The notes under the pieces were generated by a model, which made no database searches, was not told the DNA's origin, and saw only the letters and a program-made list of their open reading frames with translations. From positions 1 to 7,047 of the forward strand of contig CABSNX010000103.1 of the NCBI GenBank assembly GCA_902479205.1: a stretch of 7,047 bases of DNA, written 5' to 3'. Shown one piece after another: positions 1-5,444 of the stretch. Origin of the DNA: an uncultured Collinsella sp. (GTDB taxonomy: Bacteria > Actinomycetota > Coriobacteriia > Coriobacteriales > Coriobacteriaceae). Within the stretch, counting starts at the first letter, position 1, and each line of letters starts with the position of its first letter. The translations under genes were made by a program, and so were the position numbers.

Positions 1-134
1 GGGTAAAGGGGTGTAAAAAGGGTGAAATAGAAAACTAATCAAGAAGAGCAAAAACGGCAGAATAGCTAAATTACCTGCGGAAACAGAGATATTGATGAAA
101 ATGAAAAACCACAGGTAGGGTAATAGCTCATGAC
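1..134. mobile_element. AT-rich, gene-free flank; probable end of an element integrated at tRNA-Arg(CCU)
   Basis: The first 120 bases are about 38% G+C by hand count and about 74% purine on the plus strand, unlike the GC-rich remainder. No convincing open frame is visible. Short repeats are present: GGGTAAAG (1-8), GGGTGAAATAG (20-30) and GGGTAATAG (118-126); AATAGCTAA (61-69) and AATAGCTCA (122-130). There is an imperfect inverted repeat, TACCTGCGG (72-80) against CCACAGGTA (109-117), with 8 of 9 positions pairing. The stretch stops exactly where a tRNA 3' half begins. Small repeats beside a tRNA-derived core are typical of the attachment region of tyrosine-recombinase elements, where integrase arm sites and excisionase sites lie. 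No integrase gene is in the window, so the element itself is inferred. An assembly join would be the main alternative. Confidence 0.4.
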
Positions 135-179
135 CTCCTAAAGCGGGTGTCGACGGTTCGAATCCGCCCGGGGGCACCA
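135..179 (+). pseudogene. 3' half of tRNA-Arg (anticodon CCU) with encoded CCA; probable att site
   Basis: From base 135 the sequence follows a tRNA layout. The anticodon loop is CTCCTAA (135-141) with anticodon CCT at 137-139. The 3' anticodon stem is AGCGG (142-146) and the variable loop GTGTC (147-151). The T-stem 5' half is GACGG (152-156), the T-loop TTCGAAT (157-163) and the T-stem 3' half CCGCC (164-168), with one A-C mismatch. The acceptor 3' strand is CGGGGGC (169-175), the discriminator A176 and CCA 177-179. The matching 5' parts are absent: bases 130-134 (ATGAC) cannot pair with AGCGG, and no GCCCCCG acceptor strand occurs upstream. Homology that starts at the anticodon loop and runs to the 3' end is the classic core left at the distal end of an element integrated in a tRNA gene. 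It is not expected to be a functional tRNA. A deletion or an assembly join within the gene could give the same picture. Confidence 0.7.
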
Positions 180-188
180 GGGAATATG

Positions 189-221
189 ACGGCGTCGCGA
201 GAGCGGCGCCGTTTCTGGTTT
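189..221 (+). terminator. Hairpin terminator behind the tRNA-Arg 3' end
   Basis: The stem ACGGCGTCGC (189-198) pairs with GCGGCGCCGT (203-212) over 10 bp including one T-G wobble. The loop is GAGA, a GNRA tetraloop. It is followed by TTCTGGTTT (213-221), an interrupted T-tract. It begins 9 bases after the CCA end and fits the intrinsic terminator of the original tRNA-Arg transcript. The weak T-tract limits confidence. Confidence 0.6.
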
Positions 222-286
222 GTGGGGGCCGCCGGCGGATTCGGGCCGTCGACGCCCGCGTCACCAATTTCCCCGCGGGGGGAGTT
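222..286. other. GC-rich spacer with palindromes, no gene seen
   Basis: This stretch lies between the first tRNA terminator and the second tRNA-end copy. It holds three self-complementary blocks: CCGCCGGCGG (229-238), CGGGC...GCCCG enclosing a 7-base loop (242-258), and CCCCGCGGGG (271-280). I see no coding region, promoter or complete tRNA. It may be the remnant of a degraded tRNA gene or of an earlier insertion. Confidence 0.4.
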
Positions 287-310
287 TTCGAATCCGCCCG
301 GGGACACCAG
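287..310 (+). repeat. Second copy of tRNA T-loop/acceptor end (direct repeat of 157-180)
   Basis: Bases 287-310 match 157-180 at 23 of 24 positions. TTCGAATCCGCCCGGGG is identical, then there is one G-to-A change, then CACCAG. The offset is exactly 130 bp. The copy contains a T-loop (TTCGAAT), T-stem 3' half (CCGCC), acceptor 3' strand (CGGGGAC), discriminator A and CCA. The bases before it (GAGTT, 282-286) do not pair with CCGCC, and no GTCCCCG acceptor strand lies upstream, so no full tRNA can be folded. It is therefore a tRNA 3' remnant or a tandem attachment-site copy. Whether it came from a second integration, a duplication or decay of a neighbouring tRNA gene cannot be told from the window. 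Confidence 0.6.
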
Positions 311-319
311 AGATTTGCC

Positions 320-357
320 GAGCCCGGTACCACCACGGTGCCGGGCTCTTCTGGTTT
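320..357 (+). terminator. Strong hairpin terminator behind the second tRNA-end copy
   Basis: GAGCCCGGTACC (320-331) pairs with GGTGCCGGGCTC (337-348) over 12 bp with one T-G wobble and a 5-base loop. It is followed by TTCTGGTTT (349-357), the same string that follows the first hairpin. It starts 10 bases after the CCAG end, which suggests that a functional tRNA transcript once ended here. The T-tract is interrupted, so termination strength is uncertain. Confidence 0.6.
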
Positions 358-389
358 AAAGTCACGTTCAGCCATGGGCGGCAATTCCG

Positions 390-437
390 AGTCAAAATAA
401 AAGCGCCCGCTTGCTGGGGGGGCAAGCGGGCGCTTTT
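390..437 (-). terminator. Rho-independent terminator of the pstP/rodA-pbpA/pknB operon
   Basis: A perfect 16-bp stem pairs 399-414 (AAAAGCGCCCGCTTGC) with 422-437 around the loop TGGGGGG as read on the plus strand. On the minus strand it is followed by a T-rich run (TTTTATTTT), the signature of an intrinsic terminator. It lies about 50 bases beyond the kinase stop codon. On the plus strand the T-tract is only four bases, so it acts mainly for the minus-strand operon but may also block plus-strand read-through. A small extra hairpin, GCGG/CCGC (452-465), lies between it and the kinase stop. Confidence 0.9.
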
Positions 438-487
438 GAGCGAATGTGTTTGCGGCCTAAACCGCTCGGAGCAACAAGCGATCGACG

Positions 488-2425
488 TTAGTTGCTAGAC
501 TCGGAGTCGTCGCCGGAACCGGAGATGGAAACCGTCAGCGTAATCGTGCTGTCGGTGGACTGCTTGCCGGTGGGGGAGACGCCCGTAACGGTGGCATTCT
601 CGTTGCCACTCACGGGGTTGCCGTTCTGATCGCAGAATGCGATGTTGTAGAACCCGGCGTTGTTGAGCGCGGTGACGGCGGCGGAGATGCTCTTGCCGTA
701 CAGGTTGCCCGGGACGCTGGCCTTGCCGGACTTCTTGGCGATGACGACGGTGATCGTGGCACCGGGCTTCTGCTTGCCGCTGGGGTTCCAGCTAATTACG
801 GTGCCCTCGGTAACCGAGTCGTTTTCCTGGTAGCTCACGTCGACGCCAAAGCCGGCCATGTCGAGAGCGTTGCGCGCTTGGGCCTCGGTCATGTCGGTCA
901 GATCGGGCACCGAGGTGGTGTCCGGGCCGCCAGAGACCTTGTACGAGATGGTCGTGCCCTTCTCGACCTCCTTGCCGGCAGCAGTGCTCTGCTCAAAGAC
1001 CTGGCCCTCTTCGGCCTCATTGGCTTCCTCCGAGGCGCTGCCCTTCAGGCCCACGCTTGCCAGTGCGGCCTCGGCCTGGTCCTTGGTCAGGCCGAGGAGC
1101 TGCGGAACCTCAACCTTCTCGGAGGGCTTAGGGCCCTTGGAGATTACCAGGTTCACTCTTGTGCCCTTGGCCTTCTTGGTGTTGCCGTTGGGGGTCTGCT
1201 CGGCGACCTTTCCCTCGTCGACATCGTCGTTGTAGCTCTGGTCGACGGTGCCAACCTCAAGGCCGGCTTCCTTGATCAGCTCAATAGCGGTTTCCTGGTC
1301 CTTGCCCAGCACGTCGGGCACCGTGACCTGTTCGCCACTGAACATGCCCGTGGCAAAGGCCACTACAACGCCAATCACGGCGACGGCGGCAATCACGGCG
1401 GCGATGATCTTGTTCTTGTTGGATTTGGGCTTCTCGACCTCGTAGGATCCTGTGGAGCCCGAGACAGCGCTACGGGCGGTGTTCTGGCCGCTCACGCCCG
1501 AGACGGGGCGAACCATAGCGCGCGTTGAGTCGGAAAGCTCGCGGGTCTTGGTGGCACCCAGGTCGCCGGCGGCACCGATGATGCGCGTGGGCTCCGAGAC
1601 GTTGACGGCGCGGCCGGACAGGTAGCTGTTGAGCACCTGGCGCAGCTCGTCGGCCGTCTGGAAGCGGTTTGCCGGGTCCTTCTCCATGCACTTGAGGATA
1701 ATGCGCTCCAGGTCGGCATCGACGCCGGAGTTGATCTGGCTCGGCGGAACCGGCAGTTCGTTTACCTGCTTGAGCGCAACCGAGATGGCGTCGTCGCCGT
1801 CAAAGGGGACGCGACCGGTGGCGCACTCGTACATCACGACGCCCAGGGAGTAGATATCCGAGGTGGGACCGAGGTCCTGACCGCGCGTTTGCTCGGGGCT
1901 TACGTAGTGGGCGGTGCCCAGTACATTGTTGTCCTGCGTGAGGTGGCTGTTCTTTGCGCGCGCGATGCCAAAGTCCATGACCTTGATGTTGCCGTCGGGC
2001 AGCACCATGATGTTTTGCGGCTTAATGTCGCGGTGGATGATCTCATGCTTGTGCGCGACCGAAAGCGCGGAGCCGATCTGCGAGCCGATCTGCGCCACCT
2101 TCTTGGGATCGAGGGCGCCGTGGCTCTTGATGCCGCTCTTAAGGTCGGTACCGCGCAGGTACTCCATGACGATGTAATAGGTATCGCCGTCCTTGCCCCA
2201 ATCGTAGACGCCCACGATATAGGGGGAGGAGAGGCCGGCTGCTGCCTGGGCCTCTTGCTTAAAGCGTGCGGCAAAGGTGGCGTCGCCGGCGTACTGCGGC
2301 AGCATGATCTTGACGGCAACCGTGCGGTCGAGGACCTGATCTTGCGCACGGAAGACGGTCGCCATGCCGCCCGTCCCCACCTTATCCTTGAGGAGGTATC
2401 TTCCCCCGAGGACCCTCTGTTCCAT
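488..2425 (-). CDS. pknB: PknB-type serine/threonine kinase with four PASTA domains
   Basis: This 645-aa transmembrane Hanks-type kinase should phosphorylate cell-division and wall-synthesis proteins in response to peptidoglycan or lipid II sensed outside. The cytoplasmic kinase domain (about 10-268) is complete: glycine loop GTGGMATV (17-24), ATP lysine K39, helix-C E58, catalytic loop HRDIKPQN (131-138, D133), DFG (151-153), and an activation loop with T163 and T171 ending in SPE (176-178). A Ser/Thr-rich juxtamembrane stretch (270-338) precedes one membrane helix (about 339-360). Four PASTA repeats follow at about 366-432, 437-501, 503-566 and 568-635, and the protein ends in a Ser/Asp-rich tail. 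The last repeat is the most divergent. The ATG start has TAGGAG five bases upstream. Family knowledge supports autophosphorylation in the activation loop and reversal by the PstP-type phosphatase encoded two genes upstream. No separate PknA-like gene is present here, so this may be the only kinase of the cluster. Confidence 0.96.
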   Translation of the reverse strand: MEQRVLGGRYLLKDKVGTGGMATVFRAQDQVLDRTVAVKIMLPQYAGDATFAARFKQEAQAAAGLSSPYIVGVYDWGKDGDTYYIVMEYLRGTDLKSGIKSHGALDPKKVAQIGSQIGSALSVAHKHEIIHRDIKPQNIMVLPDGNIKVMDFGIARAKNSHLTQDNNVLGTAHYVSPEQTRGQDLGPTSDIYSLGVVMYECATGRVPFDGDDAISVALKQVNELPVPPSQINSGVDADLERIILKCMEKDPANRFQTADELRQVLNSYLSGRAVNVSEPTRIIGAAGDLGATKTRELSDSTRAMVRPVSGVSGQNTARSAVSGSTGSYEVEKPKSNKNKIIAAVIAAVAVIGVVVAFATGMFSGEQVTVPDVLGKDQETAIELIKEAGLEVGTVDQSYNDDVDEGKVAEQTPNGNTKKAKGTRVNLVISKGPKPSEKVEVPQLLGLTKDQAEAALASVGLKGSASEEANEAEEGQVFEQSTAAGKEVEKGTTISYKVSGGPDTTSVPDLTDMTEAQARNALDMAGFGVDVSYQENDSVTEGTVISWNPSGKQKPGATITVVIAKKSGKASVPGNLYGKSISAAVTALNNAGFYNIAFCDQNGNPVSGNENATVTGVSPTGKQSTDSTITLTVSISGSGDDSESSN

Positions 2426-2557
2426 TCCTGCTCCTAACTAACTTATTCGCTCAACGATGTGTGTAGTACCAAATCTATGGCCGTTGGGGCCGCGTGGCGC
2501 CTTGCCGCTAGCTCATCGGCCGCGGCGCGCCCCAAGTATCCGCTTCGATCACAGGCA
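2426..2557 (-). other. 132-bp gap between rodA-pbpA and pknB
   Basis: This is the only sizeable break in the operon. On the minus strand it opens with an ATG overlapping the upstream stop (TGATG), giving a 16-codon frame, MPVIEADTWGAPRPMS, that ends at 2508. A GC-rich block follows, then a more AT-rich stretch before the kinase ribosome site. I see no clear terminator. A weak promoter-like pair (TTGGTA, 18 bases, GAATAA) lies upstream of pknB but is too poor to call. The gap could hold a secondary kinase promoter or be the scar of a lost gene; neither is shown. Confidence 0.35.
2431..2436 (-). promoter_or_regulatory. Ribosome binding site of pknB
   Basis: On the minus strand TAGGAG ends five bases before the ATG at 2425. 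It supports that start, which also gives a normal PknB N-terminus ending just ahead of the glycine loop. Confidence 0.75.
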
Positions 2558-5428
2558 TCACGCTCCTTGGGCGGCAAGTGCCGCGGTCAGGACGATGCCG
2601 GCGATCTTGGCTGCCTTGACGTCGTGTTTGTCGTAATCCTCCAAGGCCACCGAGATGGCGACCGTGGGTGAATCGTAAGGTGCGAAGCCGACGAACATCG
2701 AGTTGACGTTGGTGCCGCCGGTCTCGGCCGATCCAGTCTTGCCGGCGACCTTGACGCCCGGAATCTGGGCATCGGTGCCGGTGCCGGACTGGACAACCGC
2801 GAGCATGGCCTGCTTGACCTGATCGGCCGTGGTGGCGCTGACGGCCTGGCCGAGCGAGCGGGATTGCGTGGTCTTGACCACGGTTCCGTCGGGGGCGAGC
2901 ACCTGGGCCACGAAGAACGGGTCCATGACCACGCCGCTGTTGGCGATGGCCGCCGCTATCACGCAGTTTTGCATGACGGTGGTCTGCGGACCTGGCGTGT
3001 GGTCCATGCCGACAGGCTGGCCGGCGCCTGCCCAGGCGGTCTCCCACTCGGTCATGAGCGAGGGGTCGGCCATGATGGAGGCCGCGGTGGTCAGGTCCTG
3101 ACCGAGCTTTTGGCCGTAACCAAAGGCGTTGGCAAACTGGACGAGCGAGCTAGCGCCGATCTCGTTGGCCACCTGGCCAAAGACGACGTTGGACGACACG
3201 GCAAAGGCCTGTTGCAGGCTGATGGTACCGTAGCTCTCGTTGGCGTAATTGGTGACCGGCGCGTTGCCGATATCCATGGAGCCGGGCGCCTGGTACGTGC
3301 TGGTAAGGCTGGCGGTGCCGGTTTCGAGCGCCGCGGAGAGTGTGACGACCTTAAAGGTCGAGCCCGGGGTATAGAGAGCGTCCATGGCGCGGTCGTACAT
3401 GGAGCCGTCCTCGCCACCGCCCGACTGCATCAGGGCATCGATGTTGGTGTTGTCATAGGTGGGCGAGCTTGCGCATGCGAGGACCGCGCCGGTGCGCGGA
3501 TCCATAACCACCACGGCACCCTTAAAGCCCTTGAGTGCCTGCTCGGCAGCCGTCTGGATGCGCGAGTCGATGGTGAGCTTGGCGGTGTTGCCCGGTTGGT
3601 TTTGGCCCGCGAGCGACGCGAGGGCGTTGTCCCAGCTGGAGTAATCCTTGGAGCCGGTGAGCGTTTCGTTCATGACGCTCTCGACACCAGCGGTGCCGTA
3701 CTGCTGGCTTACATAGCCCACCACGTGAGCGGCCATGTTTCCGTTGGGGTAGGAGCGGGCGTAGGTGCCGTCTTCCTGTTGCAGCGACTCGGCCAGCGTC
3801 ACGCCGTCGGACGTGATGATGGAGCCGCGCTGGATGTACTTGGAGCGGGCGATGGTGTGGTTGTTGGTCGGCATGTCCTGATAGTCCTTGGCCTTGATGA
3901 CCTGGACATAGGTGAGGTTGCCGATAAGGATGGCGAATAGTGCCGTAAAGGCGAGCACGGCGCGGGTCAGTCGATTGGCGAGCGCCACGCGGCCGAGCAC
4001 ACCGGATTCGGGCGTGTCAAGCAGGCGACGGCGCATGCGCGAGCCGGCGGAGTGGCTGCCGCGGGCATACGAAGACGAAGTGGCGAAGCGCGTGCCAGCC
4101 GGGGAGGCCGCCGAGGCGACCTGGTCGTCGGTGATGGCGGCCATGGTGCCGGTGCCGGTGAGCTCGGCCTCGCGACCGGTTGCCTCGTCACCGGCGCGCA
4201 GCAAAAGCGCGACGATGATAAAGCTTGCCAGCAGCGAGGAGCCACCCTGGCTCATAAAGGGCAGGGTGACGCCGGTCAGCGGGATCAGGCGGGTAACGCC
4301 GCCAACGATCAAGAACGCCTGGAAGCTGATGGCGGCCGTAAGACCAGTGGCGCTAAAGGCGGCAAGGTCGGACTTGGCACGGGCTGCCGTGGTCAGGCCA
4401 CGTACGGCAAAGAGCATAAACAGGATAAGAACGGCGCCACCGCCCAAAAGGCCCATCTCCTCGCCGATAGCCGAGAAGATAAAGTCGGACTCGACGACGG
4501 GGATGTTGTTGGCCATGCCGTTGCCAATGCCGACGCCAACAAGGCCGCCGTCGGCCAGCGAGAAGAGGGACTGGACAATCTGGTAGCCCTGGCCCTGTGC
4601 ATCCTTAAAGGGATCGGCCCAGATCTGGAAACGAACCTGGACGTGCGACAGGAACTTGTAAGCGCCCACGGCCCCCACGGCCAAGAGCACAAGGCCGATG
4701 ATGACATACGAGAAGCGACCCGTGGCAACGTAGAGCATCAGCAAGAAGATGGTGTAGAACAGCAAGGCCGAGCCCAGGTCACGTTCGAAGACAACGACGA
4801 GCAGGCATACACCCCAGACTGCGAACAGCGGCAGCAGCAGGCGCAGACGCGGAATCTTAAGACCCAAGATCTTGCGGTTGGAGATAGAGAGCAGTTCGCG
4901 GTTCTCGGCCAGGTAACCGGCTAGGAACAGCACGATAAAGACCTTGGCGAACTCGCCGGGCTGAATGGTAAAGCCGGCGATGCGAATCCACAGTTTAGAG
5001 CCCGAGATCGTGGTGCCGATAAAGATGGGCAGCATCAGCAAGATGATGCCGATGATGCCAAAGGTGTACTTGTAGCGCATGACCACGTCGAGGTTTTTGA
5101 CCAGCGCAAGCGTACCTACCATCAACGCCACCGAGATAAACAGGATGACGAGCTGCGAGATGGCGAGCGTGGGCGCCAAGCGCGTCACAAACGTGATGCC
5201 AATGCCCGAAAGAACAAAGACGATGGGCAGGATGGCCGGGTCGGCGCCGGGTGCCAGAATGCGCACGGCGATATGCGCCGCGGCGAAGGCGGCAAAGAGA
5301 CCGATCGGAACGGCAAGTGTCTCAAACGAGATGGCGGCGCCTGCGGTGAGCGCGTACATCGCATACAGCAGGATGACGGGGAACGCCGAGGCGATGAGTA
5401 AGAGCAGTTCGGTATTACGGCGACTCAT
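2558..5428 (-). CDS. rodA-pbpA: RodA/FtsW (SEDS) glycosyltransferase fused to class B penicillin-binding protein
   Basis: This 956-aa membrane protein joins both enzymes of peptidoglycan synthesis. Residues about 8-411 are a SEDS polymerase with about ten membrane helices and family signatures: SGSKLWIRIAG (142-152), QPGEFAK (156-162), FERDLGSA (214-221), ESDFIF (313-318, D315 aligning with the catalytic Asp) and FMSQGGSS (391-398). A polar Ser/Thr/Arg-rich linker (412-487), predicted cytoplasmic, leads to one more helix (about 488-510), a short pedestal (RGSI, DGVTLAES), and a transpeptidase domain with intact SxxK (S690-K693), SSN (745-747) and KTG (897-899). Elsewhere these are separate partners, RodA and PbpA, encoded side by side. 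The topology is consistent: ten helices return the chain to the cytoplasm and the extra helix places the PBP outside. ATG at 5428 is preferred over an in-frame GTG at 5437, because GGGAG lies eight bases before the ATG and overlaps the GTG. The gene starts 16 bp after the phosphatase stop. No ribosome site precedes internal Met codons in the linker. Confidence 0.95.
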   Translation of the reverse strand: MSRRNTELLLLIASAFPVILLYAMYALTAGAAISFETLAVPIGLFAAFAAAHIAVRILAPGADPAILPIVFVLSGIGITFVTRLAPTLAISQLVILFISVALMVGTLALVKNLDVVMRYKYTFGIIGIILLMLPIFIGTTISGSKLWIRIAGFTIQPGEFAKVFIVLFLAGYLAENRELLSISNRKILGLKIPRLRLLLPLFAVWGVCLLVVVFERDLGSALLFYTIFLLMLYVATGRFSYVIIGLVLLAVGAVGAYKFLSHVQVRFQIWADPFKDAQGQGYQIVQSLFSLADGGLVGVGIGNGMANNIPVVESDFIFSAIGEEMGLLGGGAVLILFMLFAVRGLTTAARAKSDLAAFSATGLTAAISFQAFLIVGGVTRLIPLTGVTLPFMSQGGSSLLASFIIVALLLRAGDEATGREAELTGTGTMAAITDDQVASAASPAGTRFATSSSYARGSHSAGSRMRRRLLDTPESGVLGRVALANRLTRAVLAFTALFAILIGNLTYVQVIKAKDYQDMPTNNHTIARSKYIQRGSIITSDGVTLAESLQQEDGTYARSYPNGNMAAHVVGYVSQQYGTAGVESVMNETLTGSKDYSSWDNALASLAGQNQPGNTAKLTIDSRIQTAAEQALKGFKGAVVVMDPRTGAVLACASSPTYDNTNIDALMQSGGGEDGSMYDRAMDALYTPGSTFKVVTLSAALETGTASLTSTYQAPGSMDIGNAPVTNYANESYGTISLQQAFAVSSNVVFGQVANEIGASSLVQFANAFGYGQKLGQDLTTAASIMADPSLMTEWETAWAGAGQPVGMDHTPGPQTTVMQNCVIAAAIANSGVVMDPFFVAQVLAPDGTVVKTTQSRSLGQAVSATTADQVKQAMLAVVQSGTGTDAQIPGVKVAGKTGSAETGGTNVNSMFVGFAPYDSPTVAISVALEDYDKHDVKAAKIAGIVLTAALAAQGA

Positions 5429-5436
5429 AAGCGGCA

Positions 5437-5444
5437 CTCCCTTT
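5437..5444 (-). promoter_or_regulatory. Ribosome binding site deciding the rodA-pbpA start
   Basis: AAAGGGAG on the minus strand ends eight bases before the ATG at 5428. The alternative GTG at 5437 starts inside this motif and so cannot be served by it. The site therefore favours the start three codons downstream of the longest frame. Confidence 0.8.

Noticed and set aside
216..309. A possible class II (long variable arm) tRNA ending at 309
   Set aside because: A 5-bp stem with a 7-base loop (242-258) looks like an anticodon arm. However, the base before the candidate anticodon is G and not T, the T-stem 5' half does not pair, and no 5' acceptor strand exists.
147..498. Two small plus-strand reading frames across the tRNA-end repeats
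   Set aside because: They translate tRNA sequence (the typical RIRPG-type false peptide), have no ribosome site, cross two terminator hairpins, and the second runs through the operon terminator.
2508..3047. Minus-strand alternative-frame protein of 179 residues overlapping the transpeptidase end
   Set aside because: It is an Arg/His-rich shadow frame in GC-rich coding DNA. Only its last 16 codons lie outside the synthase gene, and they are reported separately.
3967..4200. A separate internal start for an independent pbpA inside the fusion
   Set aside because: The in-frame Met codons at residues 429 and 465 have no purine-rich ribosome site upstream, and the frame is continuous with the SEDS domain.
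878..4924. Several long plus-strand frames (for example 878-1528, 1889-2437, 2864-3940, 4052-4924)
   Set aside because: They lie antisense to clearly recognised domains of pknB and rodA-pbpA. They show low-complexity shadow composition and have no family motifs.
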